Below are positions 8,618 to 19,097 of a stretch of 64,000 bases of DNA, piece by piece. The stretch spans positions 1 to 64,000 of the forward strand of contig NZ_JMTB01000059.1 of NCBI RefSeq assembly GCF_000734965.1, given 5' to 3'. A model generated the notes under the pieces. That model saw only the letters and a program-made list of their open reading frames with translations. It did not search any database and was not told the DNA's origin. The position numbers and the translations under genes were made by a program. Every line of letters begins with the position of its first letter. The stretch's first letter is position 1. Origin of the DNA: Trabulsiella guamensis ATCC 49490. Lineage in GTDB: Bacteria; Pseudomonadota; Gammaproteobacteria; Enterobacterales; Enterobacteriaceae.

Positions 8618-10846
8618 TTAGAAACGGAACGTTGCGGTAGCAACCACCTGACGCTCTGCGCCCCAGAAACAACCATAGGTTTCGAAGCAGCTGGATACGT
8701 ATTCCCGGTCAAATACGTTATTCACGTTCACTGCCAGACTGGAGCCTGCCATACCGAAACGTGCCAGATCGTATTTCACAACTGCATCCATGACAGCCGC
8801 ACTGCCGACCTTGAAGGTATTTGCCGGATCGCCATAGCTGGAACCAATAAAGCGTCCACCGGTACCCAGCGTCAGGCCTGATAGAGCGCCTTCATTGAAG
8901 GTGTAATCGCCCCACAGTGAAGCCATATGTTTAGGCACCTGTACCACGGTATTGCCTTTCAGATCAGTATCTTTCGTGTATTGCGCATCTGTGTAGGTAT
9001 AAGACGCAGTCACGTTGATATTGGCATTTACCGCTGCTTTGGCTTCAAGCTCTGCACCGCGAGAACGGATCTCACCCGCGGGCACCTGATTCAGGGCGTT
9101 GTTCGGGTCCGCCATGAGAGTATCCGATTTGGTCAACTGATAGAGCGCACCAGTCACCACGATCGGCATATCTTTCGGCACATACTTCACACCCGCCTCA
9201 TACTGTTCACCTTTAGAAGGTGCATAAGCGACGCGAGGAGTGCTGTAAAGACTGAAGGCGTTCGGTTCGAAAGACTGGCTATAGCTAACGTATGGTGAAA
9301 TACCATTATCGAACAGATAGTTAACGCCACCACGCCAGGTAAATTTGTGATCGTTGCGATCGATGTAGCCGTTATCGCTGCGAACGGTGGTTGCCTGCTT
9401 CGACCAGTCATAGCGACCGCCCAGCGTCACCACCCATTTGTCCCATTCGGCCTGATCCTGAACGTAAATGCCCGTTTGCTTGCTTTCGTTCATCTGGTAA
9501 GGGACAGCATCACCAAAATCAACATCATTCATTGACGGCAGGTTGTTGAGATCCAGCGCCGGGGCGTTACCAAACAGGGCATTGATATCATTGCGCATAC
9601 GCATGTAATCAACACCGGTCAGCAGCGTATGATCGATACTGCCGGTCGCAAATTTGCTTTGCAGTTGAGTATCAACGCTAAAATTCTGCAAACGCTCATT
9701 GTCCACGACAGTGCCACGCCCCAGATAATGTGCCTGTTGCTCTGGCGTCAATGCCTGACAGTAAACGTTGAAGGCATTCATGCTGTTGTTACACAGACCG
9801 GTACCGTAAGCACTCTTTTGGGCAACCTTCATTTCAGAGAAACGCAAATTCTGGCGCACGGTAAACGTGTCGTTGAAACCGTGTTCGAAGCTGTAACCCA
9901 CCATTTTCTGATTACGGGAATAGGTGTTGTTACTGGCTCCTTCGTTGAAACTGGTCGGCAGATGACCACCATTTGGCAACGGTTGAACAGTCCCTTCTTT
10001 CGGTAACCAGCCGTAGTAGCCAGTTTCCGGTTCATTCTGGAAGTATGACAGGAAGGTGAAATTGGTTTTGTCATCCGGGCGCCAGGAGAAAGACGGCGCA
10101 ATCGCATAGCGTTGCTGCTCCGCATTTTCCTGCTGCTCATTACTGGAACGCGCCACACCGGTCAGGCGGTAGGAGAATTCACCGTTGTCATCCAGTGCAT
10201 CACTGAAGTCAAAACCGGTCTGGAACAGATTATCTGTTCCCATTTTGAACTGAATTTCATGCAGCGGCTCAGTGGTCGGGCGCTTGCTGACCATAGAGAT
10301 GATACCACCAGGGTTGCTTTTACCATACAGCACCGATACCGGGCCGCGCATCAGCTCAACTCGCTCCAGCATGTAGGGATCGATAACCGCATCGTTATAG
10401 AAATCACCCTGCAACTTCATGCCATCCAGATAGTTATTCTGGCTCAGGCCGACAGAAGAAAAACCGCGGATAATGACAAAATCATAGGTATTCGAAGCAC
10501 CACGGCTGCTGACCGTCACGCCTGGCGTGTAACCCAACGCTTCCTTGACGGACTGGAACTGATGCATTTCCATCTCTTCGCGTGTCACCACGGAAATCGA
10601 CTGCGGTGTTTTTTCGATCGGGGTATCGGTCTTCGTTGCCGTCGCGGTACGTTTCGCGGCGATTGTTGGTGCCGGACCCCAGGCGTTTTCCTGGGTGTCA
10701 GGTGCGGCGGTAACGGTGATGGTTTCTTCTTTCGGTTGTTCAGCCGCCTGTGCGTATACAGACATGCCGCTAACCGCTGTGGCTACTACCACTGCGATTT
10801 TACGCAATGTGGCAGGCTTTGGCTGAGCAGTTTTTGGACGCGCCAT
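8618..10846 (-). CDS. fhuA: TonB-dependent ferrichrome outer-membrane receptor FhuA
   Basis: FhuA (742 aa) imports ferrichrome across the outer membrane using TonB/ExbBD energy. It is also the receptor for phages such as T1, T5 and phi80 and for some colicins and microcin J25 in E. coli. The signal peptide spans about residues 1-34, the TonB box (ETITVTA) 41-47, then the plug (IIRGFSSVG, MRGPVSVLYGKSNPGG) and a 22-strand barrel ending in the aromatic VATATFRF. Cysteine pairs lie in the large loop (GLCNNSMNAFNVYCQ) and near the end (SCFETYGCFWG). ATG 10846 (MARPKTAQ) is preferred over an upstream in-frame start because it begins the signal peptide. The plug is Salmonella-like, while extracellular loops differ from the E. 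coli protein. Confidence 0.97.
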   Translation of the reverse strand: MARPKTAQPKPATLRKIAVVVATAVSGMSVYAQAAEQPKEETITVTAAPDTQENAWGPAPTIAAKRTATATKTDTPIEKTPQSISVVTREEMEMHQFQSVKEALGYTPGVTVSSRGASNTYDFVIIRGFSSVGLSQNNYLDGMKLQGDFYNDAVIDPYMLERVELMRGPVSVLYGKSNPGGIISMVSKRPTTEPLHEIQFKMGTDNLFQTGFDFSDALDDNGEFSYRLTGVARSSNEQQENAEQQRYAIAPSFSWRPDDKTNFTFLSYFQNEPETGYYGWLPKEGTVQPLPNGGHLPTSFNEGASNNTYSRNQKMVGYSFEHGFNDTFTVRQNLRFSEMKVAQKSAYGTGLCNNSMNAFNVYCQALTPEQQAHYLGRGTVVDNERLQNFSVDTQLQSKFATGSIDHTLLTGVDYMRMRNDINALFGNAPALDLNNLPSMNDVDFGDAVPYQMNESKQTGIYVQDQAEWDKWVVTLGGRYDWSKQATTVRSDNGYIDRNDHKFTWRGGVNYLFDNGISPYVSYSQSFEPNAFSLYSTPRVAYAPSKGEQYEAGVKYVPKDMPIVVTGALYQLTKSDTLMADPNNALNQVPAGEIRSRGAELEAKAAVNANINVTASYTYTDAQYTKDTDLKGNTVVQVPKHMASLWGDYTFNEGALSGLTLGTGGRFIGSSYGDPANTFKVGSAAVMDAVVKYDLARFGMAGSSLAVNVNNVFDREYVSSCFETYGCFWGAERQVVATATFRF

Positions 10847-10881
10847 TTCGGTTCTCTGATGAAATAGTGAATGATAACGTA

Positions 10882-10900
10882 AACGAGAATTATTATTATG
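10882..10900 (-). promoter_or_regulatory. Fur box at the fhuA promoter
   Basis: On the minus strand the run CATAATAATAATTCTCGTT matches the 19-bp Fur consensus (GATAATGATAATCATTATC) at about 12 positions, mostly the left two GATAAT-type hexamers. It lies just downstream of a sigma70-like promoter and about 35-55 bp before the fhuA start, the right place for iron-dependent repression. Confidence 0.7.
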
Positions 10901-10908
10901 ACGGCAGC

Positions 10909-10938
10909 ATAATAGGCGAAACGACGCAACCATAGCAA
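10909..10938 (-). promoter_or_regulatory. predicted fhuA promoter
   Basis: Minus-strand -35 TTGCTA (10933-10938) and -10 TATTAT (10909-10914) are separated by 18 bp. The Fur box follows over the expected transcription start. Prediction from sequence only. Confidence 0.55.
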
Positions 10939-11031
10939 GGAGAATGCGACCCTGAAGGTATTAAGGGAATAAAAAATAACCGGAGTGTTGTTAGGGAGTT
11001 AGAATGAGGTTAAATCGGGGATCTTGAAAGA

Positions 11032-11053
11032 CCCTCTCCACGTAGAGAGAGGG
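11032..11053. terminator. CCCTCTC/GAGAGGG hairpin downstream of mrcB
   Basis: Perfect 7-bp arms with an 8-base loop lie 15-36 bp after the mrcB stop, with a short TCTTTC run on the minus strand. The same arms occur at 22757-22776 upstream of panD. It may be an mrcB terminator or a small dispersed intergenic repeat. Confidence 0.5.
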
Positions 11054-11067
11054 CCTGTGCGCCAGTG

Positions 11068-13605
11068 TTAGTCACCGCCAAACATGTCTTTGATCCAGCC
11101 TGCGACGCCGTCGCTTTTTTCCTGCTGCCGCTGTTGCTGCTGTTGTTGCGGCTGCTGTTGAGGCTGTTGCTGCGACTGATTAAACGGGTTACCCGGCTGT
11201 TGTTCTTGCTGCGCCTGGCTCTGCTGGCACAGCGCATCCGGGTTCGTCGTCCAGACCGGTAACGTACGCATTCCACCGCCACCGCAGACAAAATAGCCGT
11301 TATCATCTACGCCCATATCGACGATATCTTCCGGCGGCGTCAGGTTCAGCGGGATCGGCGACTGATTTGCCAGATAGCGCTGGTAAATCGACATCGCGCC
11401 GCTTGCACCGTACAGTTTCGTCGGCTGGTTATTGTCGCGACCAACCCAGGTGATCACCACTTCACGTCCGTCGATACCGGCAAACCAGGTATCAACATTA
11501 TTGTTGGTGGTCCCGGTTTTCCCCGCCAGATGCAGACCCGGATATTTCGCGCCCAGCTGACGGCCCGTCCCGCGCTGCACTACCTGCTGCATGGTCCACA
11601 ACGTCATGTACGCCGCCTGCGCCGGTACGGCGCGTTCTGCCTGCGGATAGCTCTGATAGAGCACCGTGCCGTCTTCGGCAATCACCGAACGCAACGCCGA
11701 GAGGCTGGCGCGGTTACCGCCGCTGGCGATAGTCTGGAACGCCTGCGCCACTTCGACTGGCGTCAGGTTCAGCGCGCCCAGCAGCATCGCTGGTACGGCG
11801 TTCAGTTGCGCTTTCGGCGCGCCCAGTTTCAGCCAGGTATCCGTCACCGCAGGCAGGCCCAGCGCCATCCCGAGGTTTACCGTCGGCACGTTCATGGAAC
11901 GGGTCAGCGCATCCACCAGCATCACCTGACCGCTATAGCGATGGTCGTCGTTCTGCGGCGACCAGGTCTGACCGTTCGACAGACGAATAGAGACTGGCGC
12001 ATCGGCAATCCAGGTGTTCAGACGATAGAGATTCGGCTGGCTCAGCGCCGTCAGATAGGTTGCCGGTTTCGCCAGGGAACCAATTGAACGGCGTGCCTGC
12101 ATCGCGCGGTTGTAACCCGCAAACTGCGGCTCTGCCCCGCCAACCATCGCCCGGACTTCGCCGCTGAAGCGGTCGACCACCACCATCGCGGTTTCCAGAT
12201 CGCTCAGCTTACGCTGTTTCTTCAATTCCGGGATCCCATCCGTCGCCGCTTTTTCAGCCGCGTCCTGTGCCACCGGGTCAAAGGTGGTGAAAATCTTCAC
12301 GCCGGAGAGATCTTTAACTTTATCGCCGAGCTTCGCCTGCAATTCCTGACGCACCATCTGCATAAACGCAGGTTGTGGCGAAATTACGCCACCGCGCGGC
12401 TGAACACCCAGCGGACGGGCGCTCAACATGTCGTACAGCTCCTGGTCGATCACGTTCTGCTGTTGCAGAAGGCGCAGCACCAGGTTACGACGCTCCAGCG
12501 CCAGTTTCGGGTTACGCCACGGGTTGTAAATTGACGCCCCTTTCACCATCCCCACCAGCAACGCCTGCTGATCAAGACTCAGCTCCTCTACTGGACGACC
12601 GAAATAGTACAGGCTCGCCAGCGGGAAGCCGCGGATTTCATTGTCGCCACTCTGACCGAGATAAACTTCGTTCATGTACAGCTCAAGGATACGATCCTTG
12701 CTGTAACGCGCGTCCATGATCAGCGCCATATAGGCTTCGTTCGCCTTACGCCAGTAAGAGCGCTCGCTGGAGAGGAACAGGTTTTTCACCAGCTGTTGCG
12801 TCAGCGTACTGGCGCCCTGCACCGTCCGCCCTGCTGTCAGGTTAGCCAGCACTGCACGACCAATGGAGTAGAGGCTAATGCCGTCATGCTCATAGAAGTG
12901 GCGGTCTTCGGTGGCCAGCAGCGTATCAACCAGCAGATCCGGGAAGCCGTTACGCGGCACAAACAGGCGCTGTTCGCCGTTGGGCGAAGAGAGCATGGTG
13001 ATAAGTCGCGGATCAAGACGGAAGAACCCGAACTGACGGTTGTTATCAATGTTGGTGATCGTCGAGAGGTGATCGCCATCGAAAGTCAGACGCGCGCGCA
13101 CCTGCCCCTCTTTGCTGTCCGGAAAGTCAAACGGACGGCGGATCATCTCGATGCTGTTCGCCTGTACGGTAAACTCGCCAGGGCGCGTCATTGCCGTCAC
13201 CTGACGGTATTGCGTGGCCGTCAGCAACCGCACCATCTCGTTTTTACTGACCGGCATGTCAGGCTCAAGGTTGACCATGCGGCCATAGACCGCCGCCGGT
13301 AACTGCCAGACTTTTCCGTCGATACGGCTACGAATTTTTTGATCAAGGTAGACGCCATAAATGGCGATCAGCACCGCAAGGACGATGCAAATCTTGACCA
13401 GCAGCCAGAACCAGCCGCGTTTACCACGAGGCTTACGCCCTCTGCCTCTCCCCTTACGCGGCATCGGCTCTTCATCCTCATCGTCGTAGTCATCGTATTC
13501 GTCGTCATACTCCTCTTCCCGGAGTCGACGACGACTTATTTTTTCTTTTGCCGGACGCGCGGGTCTCCCCTTTCGTCCTATCGGCTCGCGGTCATTCCCC
13601 GCCAT
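11068..13605 (-). CDS. mrcB: bifunctional penicillin-binding protein 1b
   Basis: PBP1b (845 aa) polymerises and cross-links peptidoglycan. The cytoplasmic tail is very basic/acidic; an internal Met48 (PMPRKG) matches the start of the short PBP1b isoform known in E. coli. A single membrane anchor follows (about 65-87), then the UB2H domain that binds LpoB, the GT51 glycosyltransferase (catalytic Glu in [12 protein letters not shown]) and the transpeptidase with SIGSLAK (nucleophile Ser near 510), the SMN motif and KTGTTNN. The C-terminus is glutamine-rich and repetitive. ATG 13605 is chosen because GGAGAG precedes it; five in-frame codons lie upstream. Confidence 0.97.
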   Translation of the reverse strand: MAGNDREPIGRKGRPARPAKEKISRRRLREEEYDDEYDDYDDEDEEPMPRKGRGRGRKPRGKRGWFWLLVKICIVLAVLIAIYGVYLDQKIRSRIDGKVWQLPAAVYGRMVNLEPDMPVSKNEMVRLLTATQYRQVTAMTRPGEFTVQANSIEMIRRPFDFPDSKEGQVRARLTFDGDHLSTITNIDNNRQFGFFRLDPRLITMLSSPNGEQRLFVPRNGFPDLLVDTLLATEDRHFYEHDGISLYSIGRAVLANLTAGRTVQGASTLTQQLVKNLFLSSERSYWRKANEAYMALIMDARYSKDRILELYMNEVYLGQSGDNEIRGFPLASLYYFGRPVEELSLDQQALLVGMVKGASIYNPWRNPKLALERRNLVLRLLQQQNVIDQELYDMLSARPLGVQPRGGVISPQPAFMQMVRQELQAKLGDKVKDLSGVKIFTTFDPVAQDAAEKAATDGIPELKKQRKLSDLETAMVVVDRFSGEVRAMVGGAEPQFAGYNRAMQARRSIGSLAKPATYLTALSQPNLYRLNTWIADAPVSIRLSNGQTWSPQNDDHRYSGQVMLVDALTRSMNVPTVNLGMALGLPAVTDTWLKLGAPKAQLNAVPAMLLGALNLTPVEVAQAFQTIASGGNRASLSALRSVIAEDGTVLYQSYPQAERAVPAQAAYMTLWTMQQVVQRGTGRQLGAKYPGLHLAGKTGTTNNNVDTWFAGIDGREVVITWVGRDNNQPTKLYGASGAMSIYQRYLANQSPIPLNLTPPEDIVDMGVDDNGYFVCGGGGMRTLPVWTTNPDALCQQSQAQQEQQPGNPFNQSQQQPQQQPQQQQQQRQQEKSDGVAGWIKDMFGGD
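11122..11180 (-). repeat. CAG/CAA-type trinucleotide repeat encoding poly-glutamine in PBP1b
   Basis: The mrcB 3' end contains a run of glutamine codons broken by single prolines and an arginine, encoding about 20 residues of which most are Gln. It is low-complexity DNA in the disordered C-terminal tail. E. coli PBP1b has a shorter Gln/Pro tract here. Length may vary between strains by slippage. Confidence 0.8.
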
Positions 13606-13650
13606 GCTTTCTCTCCGCATTTTTCAGGCGTAATGGCCTGATTCTCTTGT

Positions 13651-13670
13651 CTTTCACCCGCAGGTGAAAG
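13651..13670. terminator. hairpin between hrpB and mrcB
   Basis: An 8-bp inverted repeat CTTTCACC/GGTGAAAG with a 4-base loop lies 17 bp after the hrpB stop and upstream of mrcB. It has no strong U-tract, so it may separate the two transcripts imperfectly or serve as an operator-like dyad near the mrcB start. Confidence 0.35.
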
Positions 13671-13686
13671 AAGAAATCTCTCAATT

Positions 13687-16122
13687 TTATGTCTGTGAAT
13701 ATTTCTTCGTTCGCCGGGTGGGCACTGCATTCGCAGGATCGTCTGGCCATACGTGCTTTGGATAGCGCCCTTTCATCTCTTTTTGCACATCACGATACGC
13801 CCCCTGCCAGAACGCGCTGAGATCGCGGGTGATCTGCAAGGGTCGTTGCGCTGGTGACAGGAGTTCCAGCACCAGCGCGACGCGCCCCTGGGCAATCGTC
13901 GGCGTTGTCGCTTCGCCGAACATCTCCTGCATTCGTACCGCCAGCGCCGGGGGATTTTCGTCATGATAGCGGATGGCAATCCGGCTTCCGGTCGGCACAG
14001 TGTAATGCGCCGGCAGCTCACTATCCAGTTGTTGACGTAATGACCACGGCAACAGGTTTTGTAAGGCTGTGTGAAGATTGAGGGCTTTCAGCGCCCGCAG
14101 CGAATGTACACCTTGCATCTGCGGCAGCAGCCAGCTTTCCAGCGACGCCAGCAATGACACGTCATCGACCGCCGGCCACGGCTGTTCCGGCAGCCATTTT
14201 GCCGCACAGTGCAGCCGCAACCGAAGCTGTTCCGCTTCCGGAGTCCAGTTCAGGACGGCCAGGCCTTTATCGCGAATGCCGTTCAGCATGGCCTGATGCA
14301 GTTCTTCTTCAGACGGCTTCGCCAGCGGCTGGACTTTGACCACCAGCTCGCCGATGCACTGACGACGCCAGGCTTTCAGCGTGCCCAGGGCCTCATCCCA
14401 CTCGATGGTGTCCGACTGCTGTAACAGCCACGGACAGCGGGCGATCAGCCGGTCGATATCCAGCGGCAGCGCCAGCAGAATACGCGCATCCGGCGACTGG
14501 CTGCCCTGCAACAGCAACGGTGCAATCAGCCACTCATGACGGCTCAGCGCGTCATCGGCGTCCAGCATCGCACCCATCCCGTTCGCCAGCTGGTATCGTC
14601 CTTCCTGGCCGCGTCGGCGGGCAATTCTGTCAGCAAAAGCGCGTGCCAGGAGCGGTGCCAGCGCGTCAATGTCAGCATCACCCCCTGTCGTCCCCAGCCG
14701 CTGGCTGAGCTGCCGGGCGCGCTGTTGCCAGTTGGGCTGCTGACGTGAAAACGCATGACTGAGATCGCTGCCGCTGTTGCGCGGCGGCTCTTCCAGCATC
14801 GCCACGGCTTTTGCTGCTGTCGCCACTTCATCACGCCCGTCTGCCGCCACCAGCATCGCCGCCAGCCGGGGATCATTCCCCAGCGCGGCCATGCGTTGCC
14901 CGCGCGGCGTTAACCGTTCGCCCTCCAGTGCCTGCAACTGAGTGAGCAACCGCCGCGCGGCAGCCAGGTTGCTGGCAGGCGGAAGATCGAGCCAGCGAAG
15001 TTCTGCTGGATCGGCACAGCCCCACAGCAGGAGATCCAGCAGCAGGGCGGAAAGATCGCTTTGCAGGATCTCCGGTTCACTTTGTGCCGCCGCGCGTTCC
15101 GCCTGTTCCTTGCCGAGCAGATGCAGGCAGACGCCCGGTTCCAGACGCCCGGCGCGTCCGGCGCGCTGGGTCATGGAGGCCTGGCTAACGCGCTGCGTGA
15201 TCAACCGCGTTAAGCCCGTTCGGGCATCAAACCGCGCAACCCGCTCCTGCGCACCGTCGACCACCAGGCGGATCCCTTCGATGGTCAGACTGGTTTCAGC
15301 AATGTTCGTCGCCAGTACCACTTTGCGCATGCCTGCCGGGGCAGGAAGAATCGCTTTTCGCTGCTCGCTCAGCGGCAGTGCGCCATACAGCGGGCACAGC
15401 AGTGTATCTGCGGCGACGCGCGAGGCAAGTTGCTCCTGAACGCGCTGGATTTCACCCACGCCTGGCAGAAACAGCAGCAGCGAGCCAGATTCTGCGCGCA
15501 GCAATTCAGCGGTGGCGATAGCGACCGCTTCATCAAAACGCTGATGCGCCGCCAGCGCCTGATAGCGCCGTTCAACCGGGTATGCGCGCCCTTCGGAGAT
15601 GATCACCGGTGCGTCAGGCAGCAGTTGTTGCAGCCGCGCGTTATCCAGCGTCGCGGACATAATCAATAATTTGAGGTCTTCGCGCAGCCCCTGCTGGACA
15701 TCCAGCAGCAATGCCAGCGCCAGATCCGCCTGCAGGCTACGCTCGTGGAATTCGTCGAGGATCACCAGGCCGACGCCGCTTAGCTCGGGATCATGCTGAA
15801 TCATGCGCGTGAGGATCCCTTCGGTGACCACTTCCAGCCGCGTCGTTGGCCCGATGCAGTTTTCGGCGCGCATCCGGTAGCCAATCGTTCCGCCAGGCTG
15901 TTCACCCCGTTGTTCCGCGAGCCGCTGCGCCACGTTGCGTGCCGCCAGTCGGCGCGGCTCCAGCAGGAGGATTTTGCCCGTAATCCCACCCTGTTCCAGT
16001 AGTTGCAGCGGCAGCCAGGTGGATTTCCCTGCACCAGTCGGCGCATTGAGTAAGACCTGCGGCGCATGGTTCAGCGCCTGAAGAAGTTCGGGAAGGACAG
16101 CGGCAACCGGCAATAAGGACAC
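13687..16122 (-). CDS. hrpB: ATP-dependent RNA helicase HrpB (DEAH-like)
   Basis: HrpB (811 aa) is a DExH-box helicase of unsettled cellular role; E. coli mutants have mild phenotypes and work elsewhere links it to mRNA processing. Walker A is NAPTGAGKST (25-34), motif II DEFH, motif III SAT, motif VI QRAGRAGR. Helicase C-terminal, HA2-like and the HrpB-specific C-terminal domain follow. It ends in a basic TRRTKKYSQT tail. The start at 16122 is divergent from thpR with 72 bp between. Length matches E. coli (809). Confidence 0.95.
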   Translation of the reverse strand: MSLLPVAAVLPELLQALNHAPQVLLNAPTGAGKSTWLPLQLLEQGGITGKILLLEPRRLAARNVAQRLAEQRGEQPGGTIGYRMRAENCIGPTTRLEVVTEGILTRMIQHDPELSGVGLVILDEFHERSLQADLALALLLDVQQGLREDLKLLIMSATLDNARLQQLLPDAPVIISEGRAYPVERRYQALAAHQRFDEAVAIATAELLRAESGSLLLFLPGVGEIQRVQEQLASRVAADTLLCPLYGALPLSEQRKAILPAPAGMRKVVLATNIAETSLTIEGIRLVVDGAQERVARFDARTGLTRLITQRVSQASMTQRAGRAGRLEPGVCLHLLGKEQAERAAAQSEPEILQSDLSALLLDLLLWGCADPAELRWLDLPPASNLAAARRLLTQLQALEGERLTPRGQRMAALGNDPRLAAMLVAADGRDEVATAAKAVAMLEEPPRNSGSDLSHAFSRQQPNWQQRARQLSQRLGTTGGDADIDALAPLLARAFADRIARRRGQEGRYQLANGMGAMLDADDALSRHEWLIAPLLLQGSQSPDARILLALPLDIDRLIARCPWLLQQSDTIEWDEALGTLKAWRRQCIGELVVKVQPLAKPSEEELHQAMLNGIRDKGLAVLNWTPEAEQLRLRLHCAAKWLPEQPWPAVDDVSLLASLESWLLPQMQGVHSLRALKALNLHTALQNLLPWSLRQQLDSELPAHYTVPTGSRIAIRYHDENPPALAVRMQEMFGEATTPTIAQGRVALVLELLSPAQRPLQITRDLSAFWQGAYRDVQKEMKGRYPKHVWPDDPANAVPTRRTKKYSQT

Positions 16123-16194
16123 AAAAGCTCCGAAGGGTTAACATTCAGGGTCATGCATTGTAGCATCGCGATAAATCATTACCGAGTCCCCATC

Positions 16195-16725
16195 ATGTCT
16201 GAGCCGAAAAGGCTGTTTTTTGCCCTTGAAATACCGGGTGATATACAGCAACAGATCATTCACTGGCGCGCAGCGCAGTTCCCGCCGGAAGCCGGGCGAC
16301 CGATCGCGGCGGCAAACCTGCACCTGACGCTGGCATTCCTCGGCGACATCAGCGCGGAAAAACAGCGCGCGCTGACGACAATGGCCGGACGCATTCGCCA
16401 GCCTGGGTTCATCCTGCATCTGAACGACGCCGGACAGTGGCTGCGATCACGGGTGGTCTGGCTCGGTACTCGTCAGCCGCCGAGGGGCCTGTTGCAGTTG
16501 GCCAGCCTGCTGCGCTCACAGGCGGCCCGTAGCGGCTGTTATCAAAGTCCACAGCCCTTTCACCCGCACATTACGTTGCTGCGTGACGCCAGCCATGCGG
16601 TAAAAATCCCGCCGCCAGGGTTCCACTGGCCGGTACCGGTGAGCGAATTTGTGCTGTATGAGTCGACATTTTCGCAGGGACGAACACGTTATACTGCGCT
16701 GGAGCGTTGGCCGTTAACAGAATAA
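16195..16725 (+). CDS. thpR: RNA 2',3'-cyclic phosphodiesterase ThpR (LigT)
   Basis: ThpR (176 aa) belongs to the 2H phosphoesterase family; it hydrolyses RNA 2',3'-cyclic phosphates and can ligate tRNA half molecules with a 2'-5' bond in vitro. The two catalytic HxTL motifs are present: HLTLAFLG and HITLLRD. The frame is open from 16153, but ATG 16195 ([11 protein letters not shown]) matches the E. coli start and length. It sits 13 bp upstream of sfsA. Confidence 0.95.
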   Translation: MSEPKRLFFALEIPGDIQQQIIHWRAAQFPPEAGRPIAAANLHLTLAFLGDISAEKQRALTTMAGRIRQPGFILHLNDAGQWLRSRVVWLGTRQPPRGLLQLASLLRSQAARSGCYQSPQPFHPHITLLRDASHAVKIPPPGFHWPVPVSEFVLYESTFSQGRTRYTALERWPLTE

Positions 16726-16738
16726 TCAGGAAACAAAG

Positions 16739-17443
16739 ATGCAGTTCATTCCTAAATTACAATCCGCCACGTTGATAAAACGCTATAAACGCTTTCTGGC
16801 GGATGTGGTTACCGCTGACGGAACCGTCATCACGCTCCACTGCCCAAATACCGGGGCAATGACCGGATGTGCAACGCCGGGGGATACCGTCTGGTATTCC
16901 ACCTCGGATAATATAAAACGTAAATACGCCCAGACCTGGGAATTAACACAAACTCAGCAGGGCGCATTTATTTGCGTCAATACACTACGGGCCAATGCGT
17001 TGGTCAAAGAAGCGATTCAATCCGAAATTATTCCTGCGCTCTGCGGATATACTGCATTGAAAAGCGAAGTGAAATATGGCGCAGAGCGCAGTCGAATTGA
17101 TTTTATGTTACAAGCAGACAATAGACGAAACTGCTATATTGAAGTGAAATCGGTTACGTTGGCGGAAAATGAGAACGGTTTTTTCCCGGATGCTGTGACG
17201 GAAAGGGGTCAAAAGCATCTCCGGGAGCTGATGAGCGTGGTGTCAGAAGGCGATCGTGCCGTCATTTTTTTTGCGGTACTTCACTCAGCCATCACCTGTT
17301 TTTCACCCGCGCGCCACATCGATGCTAAATACGCGCAACTATTGAATGAGGCACAAAGCAAAGGGGTGGAAATTCTGGCTTATAAAGCGGAACTTTCTGC
17401 CGATATTATGACTCTGAGTGAGCCGATACCCGTCGTGTTATAG
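16739..17443 (+). CDS. sfsA: SfsA family nuclease-like/DNA-binding protein
   Basis: SfsA (234 aa) was named for stimulating sugar (maltose) fermentation in E. coli. It has an N-terminal OB-like segment and a C-terminal PD-(D/E)XK-like nuclease fold, and the true biochemical role is unclear. Conserved blocks here: [10 protein letters not shown] (about 37-46), the acidic core RSRIDFML and [11 protein letters not shown], and [16 protein letters not shown]. It follows thpR with a clear AGGAAA ribosome site and precedes dksA, as in E. coli. Confidence 0.93.
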   Translation: MQFIPKLQSATLIKRYKRFLADVVTADGTVITLHCPNTGAMTGCATPGDTVWYSTSDNIKRKYAQTWELTQTQQGAFICVNTLRANALVKEAIQSEIIPALCGYTALKSEVKYGAERSRIDFMLQADNRRNCYIEVKSVTLAENENGFFPDAVTERGQKHLRELMSVVSEGDRAVIFFAVLHSAITCFSPARHIDAKYAQLLNEAQSKGVEILAYKAELSADIMTLSEPIPVVL

Positions 17444-17619
17444 CGTGGTAAACAGCTGAACAATAAGTGTGCTGGTCGCGTGCGCAAATACGCTTTTCCT
17501 CACAGGGTTGTCAAGTGTAACGTTTAGATAATTGCTATCCGGAAAAGCATCTGCTATTTATAGCGGCCTGATTTTTCCCCCAACATGGGGATCGATAGTG
17601 CGTGTTAAGGAGAAGCAAC

Positions 17620-18075
17620 ATGCAAGAAGGGCAAAACCGTAAAACATCGTCCCTGAGTATTCTCGCCATCGCTGGGGTGGAGCCGTATCAAGAGAAACCG
17701 GGCGAAGAGTATATGAACGAAGCCCAGCTGGCGCACTTCAAGCGCATCCTTGAAGCATGGCGTAATCAACTCAGGGATGAAGTCGATCGTACTGTTACAC
17801 ATATGCAGGATGAAGCTGCCAACTTCCCGGATCCGGTCGATCGCGCCGCGCAGGAAGAAGAGTTCAGTCTCGAACTGCGTAACCGTGACCGCGAACGCAA
17901 GCTGATCAAAAAGATCGAAAAAACGCTGAAAAAAGTCGAAGACGAAGATTTTGGCTACTGCGAATCCTGCGGTGTTGAAATCGGTATTCGTCGTCTGGAA
18001 GCGCGCCCGACGGCCGATCTGTGCATCGATTGCAAAACGCTGGCTGAAATTCGCGAAAAACAGATGGCGGGCTGA
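17620..18075 (+). CDS. dksA: RNA polymerase-binding transcription factor DksA
   Basis: DksA (151 aa) enters the RNA polymerase secondary channel and, with ppGpp, represses rRNA promoters and activates amino-acid biosynthesis genes. The long coiled coil carries the acidic tip DPVDRAA, followed by a four-cysteine zinc finger (CESC ... CIDC). ATG 17620 is preceded by AAGGAGAAGC; six in-frame codons lie upstream. A strong terminator follows at 18107. The 176 bp before it contains no gene and presumably the promoter. Confidence 0.97.
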   Translation: MQEGQNRKTSSLSILAIAGVEPYQEKPGEEYMNEAQLAHFKRILEAWRNQLRDEVDRTVTHMQDEAANFPDPVDRAAQEEEFSLELRNRDRERKLIKKIEKTLKKVEDEDFGYCESCGVEIGIRRLEARPTADLCIDCKTLAEIREKQMAG

Positions 18076-18106
18076 TGTCGCCTTCGCGACGTTGCTGATA
18101 ATCTCT

Positions 18107-18135
18107 GGCGGGAGTCTTCTCCCGCCTTGTTCTTT
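18107..18135 (+). terminator. intrinsic terminator of dksA
   Basis: Perfect 8-bp stem GGCGGGAG/CTCCCGCC with loop TCTT, followed by TTGTTCTTTT. It lies 31 bp after dksA and immediately before gluQ. Because it covers the alternative TTG start at 18127, it argues for ATG 18148 as the gluQ start. Confidence 0.9.
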
Positions 18136-18147
18136 TCTACGCTGAAG

Positions 18148-19038
18148 ATGTCAGAATCAAATTATACAGGACGCTTTGCGCCCTCCCCCTCAGGTGAACT
18201 GCATTTCGGTTCGCTGATCGCTGCGCTCGGAAGCTATCTACAGGCTCGCGCGCAACAGGGCACCTGGCTGGTGCGAATAGAAGATATCGATCCCCCTCGT
18301 GAAGTTCCCGGTGCCGCTGATACTATTCTGCGCCAGCTGGAACATTACGGTCTGTACTGGGATGGCGAGGTGCTGTGGCAGTCTCAGCGACACGATACCT
18401 ACCACGCTGCGCTGGACTGGCTCGCAAAGCAAGGGTTGAGCTATTACTGCACCTGCACTCGCGCCCAAATCCACAGCATGGGCGGGATCTACAACGGCCA
18501 CTGTCGTGATCTGGGTCTCGGCCCACGCAACGCCGCCCTGCGTCTACGCCAGCAACAACCCGTACTGCAGTTTTACGATAAACTTCGGGGTGAGATCGTC
18601 GCTGACGACGCGCTGGCGCGGGAAGACTTTATCATTCACCGTCGTGATGGGTTGTTCGCCTATAACCTGGCAGTCGTCGTGGATGACCATTTCCAGGGGG
18701 TCACGGAAATCGTGCGCGGGGCGGATCTGATTGAACCTACCGTGCGGCAGATCTCGCTTTACCGCCATTTTGGCTGGCAGGCGCCGGATTATATTCATCT
18801 GCCGCTGGCACTGAATAGCGATGGCAATAAGTTGTCCAAACAGAACCATGCGCCCGCGCTGCCGAAAGGTGATCCACGTCCTGTGTTAATCAACGCTTTA
18901 CAGTTTCTTAATCAGGATATAGTAAAAGAATGGCAGGATTTGAGCGTTGAGGAACTGCTGAAAAATGCAGTGGCTAACTGGAAGCTTTCGACAGTACAGG
19001 AAATCCAGCATTCTCAAACGCCTTTGGCTGAGCTATGA
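18148..19038 (+). CDS. gluQ: glutamyl-Q tRNA(Asp) synthetase GluQ
   Basis: GluQ (296 aa, also YadB) is a truncated glutamyl-tRNA synthetase paralogue without the anticodon-binding domain. It attaches glutamate to queuosine-34 of tRNA(Asp). The class I signatures are [11 protein letters not shown] (HIGH-like) and KLSKQ (KMSKS-like). The zinc-ligand block [19 protein letters not shown] is present. It lies downstream of dksA, separated by a terminator; in E. coli some gluQ expression comes from dksA read-through. Seven codons upstream of ATG 18148 are open but lie in the terminator. Confidence 0.95.
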   Translation: MSESNYTGRFAPSPSGELHFGSLIAALGSYLQARAQQGTWLVRIEDIDPPREVPGAADTILRQLEHYGLYWDGEVLWQSQRHDTYHAALDWLAKQGLSYYCTCTRAQIHSMGGIYNGHCRDLGLGPRNAALRLRQQQPVLQFYDKLRGEIVADDALAREDFIIHRRDGLFAYNLAVVVDDHFQGVTEIVRGADLIEPTVRQISLYRHFGWQAPDYIHLPLALNSDGNKLSKQNHAPALPKGDPRPVLINALQFLNQDIVKEWQDLSVEELLKNAVANWKLSTVQEIQHSQTPLAEL

Positions 19039-19097
19039 TTAGCCGCTATTTTTTGTCCAGAATCTGATTTTTCGATACTACACAACCGAGGTGCAAT

